From Endotrypanum monterogeii (Eukaryota; Euglenozoa; Kinetoplastea; Trypanosomatida; Trypanosomatidae): a stretch of DNA of 64,000 nt. The notes beneath the pieces are model-generated. The model worked only from the letters and a program-made list of their open reading frames with translations, was not told the origin of the DNA and did no database searches. Made by a program: the position numbers and the translations under genes. Position 1 is the stretch's first letter. Each line of letters opens with the position of its first letter. Below, one piece after another: positions 10,461-20,500 of this stretch. The stretch covers positions 292,116 through 356,115 of the forward strand of contig CM007315.1 in the NCBI GenBank assembly GCA_000333855.2, in the 5' to 3' direction.

Positions 10461-10699
10461 AGAATAAACAGAGAGAGACCCACGACAGGCACGACATAAC
10501 GCTCAGCAGGTTCAAGGTGTTTTCTCGACTTCATAGCTGTGGCCATAGGACTTGCTCGAGTTCCGTCGATCACACCTCTTCATGTAGAAGAGAAGCGAAA
10601 AAAAAACAACTCCCGCTGCGGGACAACTCCAGAGACGACCTCGTCGGTGTGCACTCAATACAGCATGTCCTCTACTGTACCAGCGAAATACCTCCATAC

Positions 10700-13015
10700 C
10701 TACCTACGCAAGAAGCGCAACGTCATGCGGGTGAGCTGGCTGATGCGCTTCAGGGTCGCCTCAGCGTCTGACGCGGGAATGCCGTCCACCTCGGAGATGT
10801 ACCACGTGGAAGGTTGCATTTTGAAGCTGCGGCAGAAGGGATGATGACGCGCTCGCATCTTTCGGCACGATGGGAGATTCATCAGTCGCAGCGGCAACCT
10901 CTGCGGCGCATCGTCCGGGTTGGTCAGGCGGCCTATCGGGAGTCCCCACGGCGTGTCTACGGAGGGACGCTCCAGCACCATCACGTCGTTTTCAAACACG
11001 GTGAGCTTCACATCGTTGTCAAACGTGCAGGGCTGACTAAGCCCCCACTCCGCATTCTGTGAGGAGCCGTCGGCTGCTTCATCGCCATTGCCATCTCGCG
11101 CCGCTGTTTCAGTCACCTCCCCACTTTGTACGACGGCCTCCGCAGAATGTGCAGTCGTCACCTCAGCATCCGCCGGCGGCTGAGAAAGATTCGCTCCTTG
11201 CGAGGCAGGAGCCTCCGAAGGTGACTCCTCCAATATCTTTGGTTGATTGGTCGGCTGCTCACCTATCTTGGCCTCCTTCGCCGCTGCAAGAGCCTCCGCG
11301 GCGGTTGGCGCCGGCCCAAGCGCGCAGGCATCCACCAGAGGCTTGTCCAGCTCGGTGGTCTTGTCAGCCCCGCTCGCGGTGGTGGCGGCGGGAGAGGGGA
11401 GTGAGGCGCGTTTCTGGAGATACTTGAGCAACGCCACCTCCATGTGGCTTCCGTCGCTTTTTTCGCTACTCATCTTCTGCCGCAGGTCTGCAGCGGACAG
11501 ACATGGCGCCTCCACAGTCGGTGCCTTCGTTGAGGAAGACTTTGACTGTGTAGCGCTGTGTGATCCGAGGCGGCGCTCTTGTCCGTACTTGGGCATGACG
11601 AGCAGCTCCAACACCACAATCTCTGCTGACTCGACCAAAAGCTGCACCTGAGTCACGTGCATGGCCTCAACACCGTTCACTGCGAGAAGTCGAAGATGGG
11701 CGCCACACTCCTCGATAAATTTTCTTGCTGGATCTGATAAAAAGTGAGTTGTAGGCAGTTGCCAATAAAGTTGTTCATCGACACTAAACCCCCACTCCGC
11801 TGTCGCGCTCTGCCGGCGCAGGACGAAGGTCACGCGGTGGCCAGAGGTGCCCTCTCCCCCCTGCGGTGGGGCAAAAAAAGCCACCTCCAGCGGCAGGGAG
11901 CGAGCCTCCGCTCTGAATCCGCTAGACTTCAGGAGGAGCTGCACCCTCCTGCGGCCTGTGGTTGTCGTTTGTAGAAGTCGCAGTAGACGCTGCTTGTAAC
12001 TCGCGTAATCCCCATTCACCACAGAACCCACGGGCTTCTCTCCAACCTTGAGAATAAATGCCCCTTGTGGGGCGGATCGGAGGAGCTCGTGCAGCTCTTT
12101 GCCCTTCTCGAAGATACGCAGACTCACATCGATGTCCACCAGTGCCCCTTGCTCGTTGAGCAGGAGACCGAGTGGCGTTTCTGCTTTAGGTCTGAACATG
12201 TCGATCACAAGAATCCCATTCGCCTCGTCCATGCTCATCTGCTTCACCTGCGTGTAAGATATTGGCGTTGTGTTCATGGTCACCTCCAGGAGCAACATCC
12301 AATCGCACATCTGATAAAAGTAATGCGGATAAACCGGTGACAATCGACGCACCGTCTCCTCCGCGTTCTTCTCGTGGACGGCTCCCTTGGTGATGGGGAC
12401 TGTGAGCAAGATGCTGTTGTATATAATCGCCAGGTCCTCCAGGAGCGTCTGGGTGACCAACAGTGCGGCAACACTCGCATCTGCTTTCTCGATCCGCTTT
12501 TTGAAGAGCTCCTCCTCAAGACGACGCCGCAGCTGCAGAAGCACCAACTCTACGCGCAGCTTCACGCTTACATAAGATATGATGTAGAGACCCTCAATCG
12601 CGCAGTCGATCGGCACACGCCGGGAGGACACACACCAACTGAAAAGCCCTACGAGCGCCTTTTTGTCAATGGGCGATACGTCCTTTTTTATATCCTCCGG
12701 GAGAGACCCATAGAGGGCCTCACGTAAAATATCCATCAGCTCCAATAGTATCATTCGCGGGGTGAGCGCCGCCTGCCGGGTGGGACTCGACAGCTCGTTA
12801 AGGCGCGCCACCATCGTACCAATTTTACGGGCAAGGAGGACAGAGTACTCATCCTCATTGCTGGTTAAATAGGGTGAAGAGATAGAAGACGTGGCAGTCG
12901 TTGGCGGTGCTGCGCCGCCTAGCACTTGCACCGCATCCTTACTGTAGAAGAGGTTTGCTGGCTCTTGAGTGCTGTTCAGTCGATGGAACACCTCCGTTGG
13001 CGGGGTGCTAGCCAT
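10700..13015 (-). CDS. Hypothetical protein with three PDZ-like modules
   Basis: 771 aa, ATG at 13015. An N-terminal helical region (about 55-250) precedes a module at about 265-365, a second at about 375-478, a low-complexity Ala/Glu/Pro linker at about 485-660 and a third module at 664-771. Each module has a first strand ending in Arg, a WG(L/F) or PLGLL turn, a variable loop, and a later strand ending in VNG, VDG or VGEKPVG before a final helix and strand. That is the layout of a PDZ fold (GLGF loop, VNG turn). The similarity is my reading of the sequence, not a search result. It is clearly paralogous to the gene at 20995-17582: both have QGGEG just before module 2, FENDV or FDNDV opening module 3, a LERPS motif, HPF.RS, and an LRR C-terminus. 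Function unknown; a scaffold role is inferred. Confidence 0.85.
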   Translation of the reverse strand: MASTPPTEVFHRLNSTQEPANLFYSKDAVQVLGGAAPPTTATSSISSPYLTSNEDEYSVLLARKIGTMVARLNELSSPTRQAALTPRMILLELMDILREALYGSLPEDIKKDVSPIDKKALVGLFSWCVSSRRVPIDCAIEGLYIISYVSVKLRVELVLLQLRRRLEEELFKKRIEKADASVAALLVTQTLLEDLAIIYNSILLTVPITKGAVHEKNAEETVRRLSPVYPHYFYQMCDWMLLLEVTMNTTPISYTQVKQMSMDEANGILVIDMFRPKAETPLGLLLNEQGALVDIDVSLRIFEKGKELHELLRSAPQGAFILKVGEKPVGSVVNGDYASYKQRLLRLLQTTTTGRRRVQLLLKSSGFRAEARSLPLEVAFFAPPQGGEGTSGHRVTFVLRRQSATAEWGFSVDEQLYWQLPTTHFLSDPARKFIEECGAHLRLLAVNGVEAMHVTQVQLLVESAEIVVLELLVMPKYGQERRLGSHSATQSKSSSTKAPTVEAPCLSAADLRQKMSSEKSDGSHMEVALLKYLQKRASLPSPAATTASGADKTTELDKPLVDACALGPAPTAAEALAAAKEAKIGEQPTNQPKILEESPSEAPASQGANLSQPPADAEVTTAHSAEAVVQSGEVTETAARDGNGDEAADGSSQNAEWGLSQPCTFDNDVKLTVFENDVMVLERPSVDTPWGLPIGRLTNPDDAPQRLPLRLMNLPSCRKMRARHHPFCRSFKMQPSTWYISEVDGIPASDAEATLKRISQLTRMTLRFLRR

Positions 13016-13044
13016 GGCTCCAACAGGCGCTCCCGCACACAGTT

Positions 13045-13061
13045 CTGAAGGACGAAATAAG
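13045..13061 (-). promoter_or_regulatory. Weak trans-splice acceptor candidate
   Basis: Minus strand TTATTTCGTCCTTCAG, with AG at 13046-13045, lies 30 bases upstream of the ATG at 13015. The polypyrimidine tract is short. Confidence 0.3.
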
Positions 13062-13110
<49 letters not shown>

Positions 13111-13149
13111 ATCTGTATATTTTATTAAATGCAGCTTCGATGGTGAAGC
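13045..13149. repeat. Left copy of gap-flanking direct repeat
   Basis: A (TA)n(TG)n tract followed by a unique segment (ATCTGTATATTTTATTAAAT, then GCAGCTTCGATGGTGAAGC) runs straight into the N gap at 13150. The segment 13063-13149 is identical to 13553-13639. Confidence 0.9.
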
Positions 13150-13534
13150 NNNNNNNNNNNNNNNNNNNNNNNNNNNNNNNNNNNNNNNNNNNNNNNNNNN
13201 NNNNNNNNNNNNNNNNNNNNNNNNNNNNNNNNNNNNNNNNNNNNNNNNNNNNNNNNNNNNNNNNNNNNNNNNNNNNNNNNNNNNNNNNNNNNNNNNNNNN
13301 NNNNNNNNNNNNNNNNNNNNNNNNNNNNNNNNNNNNNNNNNNNNNNNNNNNNNNNNNNNNNNNNNNNNNNNNNNNNNNNNNNNNNNNNNNNNNNNNNNNN
13401 NNNNNNNNNNNNNNNNNNNNNNNNNNNNNNNNNNNNNNNNNNNNNNNNNNNNNNNNNNNNNNNNNNNNNNNNNNNNNNNNNNNNNNNNNNNNNNNNNNNN
13501 NNNNNNNNNNNNNNNNNNNNNNNNNNNNNNNNNN
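13150..13534. other. Assembly gap (385 N)
   Basis: A run of N flanked by two copies of the same sequence. Frames reported across it are meaningless. Confidence 1.
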
Positions 13535-13546
13535 CTAGAGGAACGA

Positions 13547-13600
<54 letters not shown>

Positions 13601-13639
13601 ATCTGTATATTTTATTAAATGCAGCTTCGATGGTGAAGC
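13535..13639. repeat. Right copy of gap-flanking direct repeat
   Basis: Repeats the left flank of the gap at an offset of 490 bases, including the unique 38 bases after the (TG)n. Only the first 16 or so bases and the TA count differ. Confidence 0.9.
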
Positions 13640-14447
13640 GAAACCGCGGTGGGAAAAGCACACGTATTTAATGCAAGTGCCTCGGCTAGGCTGGCGGAGG
13701 GGGAAAGAAGGGAAAAGGGAAAAGGGAAAGAACTTTGAGTGTGTGCAGAGGTGTTTGGAGGTGAGCAGGGCAGGTAGACAGCACTCAGAGAAAAAAAAAT
13801 TTTCCACCAGCGCGATTAACGCAGTGTGCAGACAATCGTCAAAATTCGAAATAGGAAAACAGACAGGGTTTTGACTGTTGTTTCGGGGAGAAAGGAGACT
13901 TGTATATAATTATATATAATAATAATAATATATATATAATTATATTATTATATAGAGAGATCGGGAAAGAGATGTGGAGAAAAAAAAATTCTGACAGAGA
14001 AAGAGGGAGTGAGGGGGGGGGGGAGGGACGCTCATCAGGTGGAGTCGGGCGCCCCAACGAGAAGAGCCCTCGCCTTAGTGCACCTATGAAGAGTACAGAG
14101 ATATACCTTGTGTGCAGCTAATGATATGCACATAAATGAGGAAGAACTGCCCATCGACGGCCCTGATGTGACGTGCACTGATAGGGGGGGTGGTCTTTTT
14201 TGCTTATTAGGATAACTGTATCCCGATGAGGCGGATACGATATGATATTTCATGAACTGAAGGAAGATATCTATGAAGCCGCGCTACCGAGGAGGTAATA
14301 CGGACCAGGGCCTGGGGAGAGCATGCCACCCACCCCCGACCAAAGCTTCGAGTACACAAGCAGTGAGAAGCGAGTCCCAAGAGACGGAAACAACAACACA
14401 TACTACACTTGGTGATTGAAAACTGGTACGCTGAGGTTAGAAAAGAA

Positions 14448-14475
<28 letters not shown>
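14448..14475. repeat. (TA)n microsatellite
   Basis: Uninterrupted TA dinucleotides in the spacer downstream of the AT-hook gene. Confidence 0.9.
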
Positions 14476-14479
<4 letters not shown>

Positions 14480-14796
14480 ACAGCCCTCAATATGCACACC
14501 TGTGTGTCTCTGCATCGATATTTGCATCATGTAGAAATGATTCCCTCCTCTCCCCCCCCTCCCCTCCGACCCCCTTGATACACTCCCACCCCTTAGCAAG
14601 GAATATAGATACAAGAGGGAAGAAGGAGGAGGGAGGAAAAAAACGAAGGATAAGAGAATGGGGAAGGAAGAAAGAGGTGGGAAGCGTATGCCCAACGAAG
14701 AGGCAAGGAGAAAAAAAAAGAGAGACCTCTGGAACACAAAGATCAGCAGGAAACTACTGACAAATATCCATGCAACTTTATTATTATACACCCCAC

Positions 14797-16047
14797 TCAC
14801 AACTCCAGTTCGATAATCCCATTCTCCTTTTTTTCGGAGGCGGTCTTAGAAAAATCATCCTCTATCGACTGTGTAAGGGACAAACCCTCGAATCCATTTA
14901 TCATGTGGGCGTCCTCGCGTTCCCCATCGCTGTAATCCTGTTCACGCGGCTGCTGCTGCTGCTGCTTAGACTCAGAGGTCATGGCAGTTTTCCGGGGGCG
15001 ACCCCTTTTTGGCCGCTCCACTGCTTCGACCTCCACCGCCGGGGGCTCTTGGGGCGTTTTCCGAGGACGACCCCGCCGCTTTGAGGTCGGCGTCTCCGAT
15101 CCACCAACGCTCGCCCCGCTCGGCTGCCCCTCTTCAGTAAGCGCCGCGACCGCATGTGTGAGCCAAATGTCGTCTGGCATCTTCTCAGTAAGCGCACTTT
15201 GCTGCTTCTCCTCGCGTGGCGCATTGTCTCCTGTGGATCGTCGACCACGAGTCCGCGCAGTCTTCACATGCGGAAGCTCTCGAAGCTTCTCGAGCGCAGC
15301 CTTGTTGATGTTCTCTTCCACGCTGTGAAGAGCGCTGTCACTGAGGGCAGACGAGTCCGCATCGGGGCGGGATTCCTTTACCTCGACCGCATTCGCACCC
15401 GCGCTTCTCCGGGGCATTTTGCGTAATGCGGGAGTCTTCCGGGACGAGCCGCGACGACCTCGCACTCGCTTCCTCACCCCCGTAGGCTCCTCATCAGCCT
15501 CCTCAGTGTTTTCTACCTCGTCCAGCTCCGAAATTGAAATCGTTGGATTTTTCTGACGACCCTTTCTGGCATCAAGCGCTTCGACCGGGGCATCCTCCCC
15601 GTTCACGACTGCAGCCCCCTCCTCCATGGGACCAGATCCACTGCTTGCCGCCGCAGACACGTTGCACTGCACGACCACGTCGCGGCTACTGTCGAGCAGC
15701 TCCTCCACTGCCGCCTTGGAGCGTGTCATGACGCCGTTGATGCTTATCACCTGAACCATATCGTCGGCTGATCTCTGCCGGTTGTGGAATACACCCTGTA
15801 GCGCAGCTGACGAAGCTACGATGCCTTCTGGCATCCCGCGAATAAAACATGCCTCATCACAGTCGCCAAACGCCTGGAAAGCATAGTCGATACCAAATTT
15901 TTCACTTTGACGAAGACGGTGAAGGTGAAAAGTGAGAGTTCCCTGGCGGTTGGTTGTCGCTGTATTCTTGTCAGGAGTCAACATGGACTCGATGAGAGAG
16001 GCAGAAACGACCTTCACCGCAAAAAGCGGAGAACTGCGCAGCAGCAT
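14797..16047 (-). CDS. PDZ-like and AT-hook protein, hypothetical
   Basis: 416 aa from the ATG at 16047; the frame extends eight codons to a TTG, which is ignored. Residues about 37-131 form one PDZ-like module: a strand ending HLHRLR, FGIDY in place of the GLGF loop, VISINGV as the VNG strand, then a helix and DVVVQC. It matches module 2 of both neighbouring paralogues. The rest is low-complexity and charged, with two good AT-hooks centred on RGRP (about 323-331 and 347-354) and two weaker basic RGR patches (about 194-204 and 264-273). This implies binding to the minor groove of AT-rich DNA. The first 19 residues lack acidic residues, so mitochondrial (kinetoplast) targeting is as possible as nuclear location. 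Poly-Gln at about 362-366. It sits between the two larger paralogues. Confidence 0.85.
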   Translation of the reverse strand: MLLRSSPLFAVKVVSASLIESMLTPDKNTATTNRQGTLTFHLHRLRQSEKFGIDYAFQAFGDCDEACFIRGMPEGIVASSAALQGVFHNRQRSADDMVQVISINGVMTRSKAAVEELLDSSRDVVVQCNVSAAASSGSGPMEEGAAVVNGEDAPVEALDARKGRQKNPTISISELDEVENTEEADEEPTGVRKRVRGRRGSSRKTPALRKMPRRSAGANAVEVKESRPDADSSALSDSALHSVEENINKAALEKLRELPHVKTARTRGRRSTGDNAPREEKQQSALTEKMPDDIWLTHAVAALTEEGQPSGASVGGSETPTSKRRGRPRKTPQEPPAVEVEAVERPKRGRPRKTAMTSESKQQQQQPREQDYSDGEREDAHMINGFEGLSLTQSIEDDFSKTASEKKENGIIELEL

Positions 16048-17581
16048 TTCGGCTAACACTGATATCGCCAAGTAAAAAAAAATATATATATATTCCCCCT
16101 CTTTATAATTTATGTTTCGTGTAAGAATAAAATATGTTTCTGTTTTTTTTTTTTATGGAGAGATTTCGCAGGGTGAGGCGATTTGTGAGGTAAGAAAACA
16201 AGAAGAGGCGCACTGCCCATGGAGCCACACCTTCCGTCGTAGGCCACGTCCAGGAAGATATATAGATCGTGATTGGTTGAAGTGTAGATGTATCGTTTTT
16301 TTTTTCTTCTCACGCAAGGTGTCTGATTTCCATCTTTCCTCTCCCCTTTTGTGTAGCGTCCACAATTTCTGCTATCTATATGATGTGAGAAAAAGACACA
16401 AGAAGCAAAAAAACAAGCGCCTCCTTATTATCTTTTTTTTTTTTCGTTGCTCCTCCTGAGACAGTTGTTGATGGCCTACGGCACCGTGCTCAATCGTTAT
16501 CAGTAGCCACACATGCATGAATCCAATCCAGCGCACTGCGTCCGATCGTGTGTCATCAGGCTTCCTTTGACTCAAAAAAAAAAAAATGCCCTAGAAAAGC
16601 GGTTACATCAGCCTGTGCAGCTCTACGCTATTTCTGCCTTTTGTTTTTCTTTTTCGTGGAGAAAGAGCGAGGAAAAGCAGTGTCAGCGGTACGCCTCCAG
16701 CGCATACTACCGCTGCTGCAGTGAGTTTGTCATCACACCGCGTCCCTGCACCGTGTGCTTTATTGGCGCTAATCGGAATTGACTGCCCCCCCCCCAAAAA
16801 AAAAAAAAAAGAGTGGAGATCAAATGAAGTGTCATCATCTGGCGATGACAAAACTCGACAAGAGAGCGGTTACAGAAATAGCACAACAATAATATATATA
16901 TATATCGAAACGAGAATGGGGAAAGGTGCGCCTCTTGTAAAAACTACAAGCGCAAGCGCCATCCTCTTGCCATACTTGACCCAGAGAAGCACGCCAGAAC
17001 AACAACAACAAAAAGGGATGTGCCATCCCCACACAAAGGAAATCACTGCGCCGCTTAGGTAGTTGCACCCCGCTCGTCCACTGCTGAGCAACAACAACAC
17101 CAACAAAGGATGTGCGATAGGGATCTAGGAGAGGGGCCCAACATCACGACGAGGGCCACGGGCACAGAGCGACATTGAAAAGCCACCAGACTCCAGGAGA
17201 CAAGGGGAAGGTGACACCACATACAATGCGTGGATGGATATAGCAGGTGATCACTCAGAAAAAAAAAGGGGGGAAAGCACAACTCACAGCTTCATGCACA
17301 CGCACACGTCATCAAAGAAGAACCGCCACCACTTCTCAAGCAACCTATCACCTTGGCGGATAGGCACCGCCTAAAAAAATCATCTATGAAAGGCACCCAC
17401 GCACACATACACACACAGAGAGAGACACCTTTTTCTCTTCCTCTATCTTTTAGATCTTCACACCAGAGGAGAACAACCGTGGGCACTGATTATAGCGCAG
17501 GGGAGCGGGGGGAAAAAAAAAAAGAGGAGGCAGGCGTGCAGCCATGGTGACTAGAGTGGCCCGATGGCTGAGCCTGATTGA
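16048..17581. other. Spacer between two PDZ-like genes
   Basis: No gene supported. It holds T12-T13 and A13-A15 homopolymers, a short C9A15 junction near 16,786-16,813 and a TA run near 16,892. A minus frame at 16518-16372 is short with a hydrophobic C-terminus that comes from poly-T. Confidence 0.55.
16059..16082 (-). promoter_or_regulatory. Predicted trans-splice acceptor for the AT-hook gene
   Basis: Minus-strand T9 (16082-16074), then the first AG at 16060-16059, 12 bases before the ATG at 16047. It excludes the upstream TTG as a start. Confidence 0.45.
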
Positions 17582-20500
17582 TCATCTTCGCAATACTCTC
17601 AGCGCAAACGAGAGCTTGGTGGAGCCTTTGATGGTTTCCAAAACTTTTGTCTTGCTTGACTTCTTCATCATAGAGAGATCCTGTCCGTTCAGTCCGTCCA
17701 CCACCCATTTCACCTCGCCTTGCGGGCTGGCGCGCAGGGATCGGAGGAAAGGATGGCCTAGCTTACTCTCAGAAAAGGGCGGCAGCTTTGTCATGATGAT
17801 GTCATCACCAGCAAACGCCACCTTGATGTTCCAAGGAAGCTTTGCACTTGGTCTCTCCAGCTGCAGCGTTGAGCCGTCGAACATCTCGAGCCGTACATCG
17901 TTCTCGAACGTTAGCGGCTCCGCCTTGAGCAACTCGCTGAGGGAAGCACGCGGCGCATCGTCTGCATCATCGCCAGTTGGAGGAGACGCCTCTTTTTCTG
18001 TTGCCGTCCTGTCCATCTCTTTCAGAGCGTCGTCGTGGCCAACATCACCTCCTCCTCCCTCTTCACCGGCCTCGATAGCGCTCGCAGTAGCTCTGACGGG
18101 CTGACCCCTCATTTTCTTGGCGCTTTGACGTGCGTGATCCATGGCCACCTCCGCTGCAGTCGGCGGAAGGTCGACAAGTTGCACATCAACTGGAGCAGAG
18201 TGGGTGTCCTTTAGATCCGTCTGCTCCTCCTCCACAGCGGACAAATTTTCCTGCTCTCCATGTATCACCGTCGCTGCAGCAGCAGCAGCAGCAGCTGACG
18301 TATTCGCTTGACCACTGCGCTTCCCCCCGTGGGTTTGCGTTGCCTCTTTCCCCTTCTCTGGGATCGCATCTGTATCCTCAACTGCGGCATTGCTTGGCGA
18401 GCCCTTTCGGAGAAATGCTTCCGCCTCCTCCTTAGTGGTGGTGTCGCCTATAGGAATTGCAGCCGAGTCGTGACCACCGGCAACCTCACCGAAATTTTCC
18501 TGCTCCTCTCTCACTGCCTTGGGCAAGAGGTCAGCTTCGTTCTCGCCTTCCTCAAGAAGCGCAGTGTCCTTTTTTCGGCGGCCTCGAGTGCCTTTCTTGT
18601 TTTTTCTGGAGAGCGTATCTTCAGTCTTAGAAGATTTCTTTACGCTCCCACGCGTCTTTTTTAGCGACTTCGTCTTGGCGCCACCACCACCAGGCTCGAT
18701 GCCATCCACGGCATCCGGATCGGCGGCATCCGTGTCGACAGCGGTACCGCGCTCACTCGTATTTTGCTCCTCCCCACCCGTCGACACATCGACTTCCTCC
18801 GCGCTGGGAAGGTGCTTGCCATCGACGACACTCTGGAAGCACTCCAGGAGTGTGCGCCGGGCGAAGTCGTCGCCGGTGACGTCATTCGATTCAGCCCCCT
18901 CTGCGTTTTTGGCAGCATCAACGTCAGGCTCATCCCCAGGAGCTCCGATGGTGGTGGTCGGCTTGGCCCAGTGGTGCTCCTCAAACGTATCGACCTCGGG
19001 CACGTCCACCTCCGCCACGTCTGGAACAACGACTGCACCCACTGCATCTGCCCCCACCGCATCGGACGGGCTCTGCTGCTTCAGAAAATCATCCGCGATG
19101 GATGCGGGCACATCACTGATTTTCACTTGTTCAGAGTCCACCTCCTCCATTAACCCCGCCCCCTCATCCGCTGCTACGTCTGCCTCGGTCGAGGTCACTG
19201 CTTCTCTGGGTGCCTCCGGTGCTGACCTCTCCAAGGGTGGGGTCTCCTGGGGTGGCGCTACAACTTCAGCAGAAAAGGGCTGTTCCTTCCGAGGGGACTT
19301 GGATGCCGTTGCCTCAAGCTGACTGCCTACCTTCGCATCCGTAACCTGCAGATGGAGTGTGAGCAAGAGTGAGCTAGTGATCAGATGCCTCATCTCCGCC
19401 ATGGAGAGATTCGCCATGTCTCGATTGTTAACCTTCTGCACTCGAAGGCGGCCCCGCATGTCAAACAGCAGATTCTTGGCAGCGTTGGAGAGCTGCACGC
19501 CCGGCGCGAAATCTGACAGCACGGCTGCGGAACCCTCCAGACACTTCACCTTCAACCCCCACGAGATGTTTTTTGAAGCCCGCTCCATCATGAGGATGCA
19601 GCGTTGCCCAACACCGCCCTCCCCGCCTTGGTGCGAAATCTCGAAGAGTACCTCGCGTGGCACCGTCAAGTCCACCTGCTTACGCTTTTCGATGATGAGG
19701 TGCAATGTTCTGTTGTTTTGCGTAAGGCTACTGCGCAGCTTCTGCATCACATCACCGTCGTCTGTGGAGACCCCGTTGTCGCTCCCGTGGGCAGGGCGTA
19801 TACGGCGTCGGTTGACCTCGTATATGGTGAGGCCGCCCGCCTCGCCTGATTGCTGCTGAACGGCGTCGTACAGCCGCTCCGCCGCCTCGCTCGAGTTGCG
19901 CACCTCATTCTCCAGGCCCACAAGGAGCCCCTTGGCGTTCACAAGAAGGCCCCAGCGCTGCGCCGCTCCGGCGCGCTCCAGCGTCAGTTGTCCAGAGAAG
20001 GCGTCGTACTCCGTCACCTTCGCGAACGACTTCGCTTGTGCGTGAGATAGTGTCGAATGCGGAGCACAAACCGCAGTGGTCGGCTGAGACCTCTGCTCCG
20101 CAGTTGAGCCCGCGGTACCGGAGGCCGCTGCACGCAGCGCGCGTCGATCGGCGTCTACAGCGACCACCCAGCGAAGTATTCTGTAGAAATCCTCCTCGAC
20201 AATCTTGGCAGAGATGGCATTGGCCGCTGGAGTGCGAGCCCTATCCACCTCGTTCACATCGCTCTGCGGCTGCCGGCGCTGCTGCTGCGACGCGGTGTCG
20301 ATACTGTAGTAAGCTGTCTGCATGTCGCGAACGAGCTGCGCCACGTCCCGCAAGTTGTTTTCGGTCGCACGTAATGCCGCCCGCTCTTCTTCAGTCCGTT
20401 TCCGATGCACCACCGGGTCCAACTCCTGCTGAATACGCTTCTCCAACATACAGAGAAATGACGAGAGCAACTCATGCGAGGTACCCTCGCTGAGGCAATG

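Larger units (their letters stand above)
8830..10699. other. Spacer upstream of the 896-aa gene
   Basis: No gene seen. It holds (TA)n at 9705-9749, further TA/TG tracts near 10,060-10,106, T14 near 10,221 and a G-rich repeat at 10,421-10,454. Frames such as 9384-9136 (-) and 10515-10111 (-) are short and compositional. Confidence 0.6.
13016..14796. other. Spacer with assembly gap and microsatellites
   Basis: No gene seen outside the gap. It holds (TA)n(TG)n tracts on both sides of the N run, AT-rich TATAATAA sequence at about 13,905-13,955 and (TA)n at about 14,448-14,475. The minus frame at 14800-14207 is a compositional reading. Confidence 0.6.

Noticed and set aside
12969..13661. Frames crossing the first N gap
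   Set aside because: Their length comes from unknown bases.
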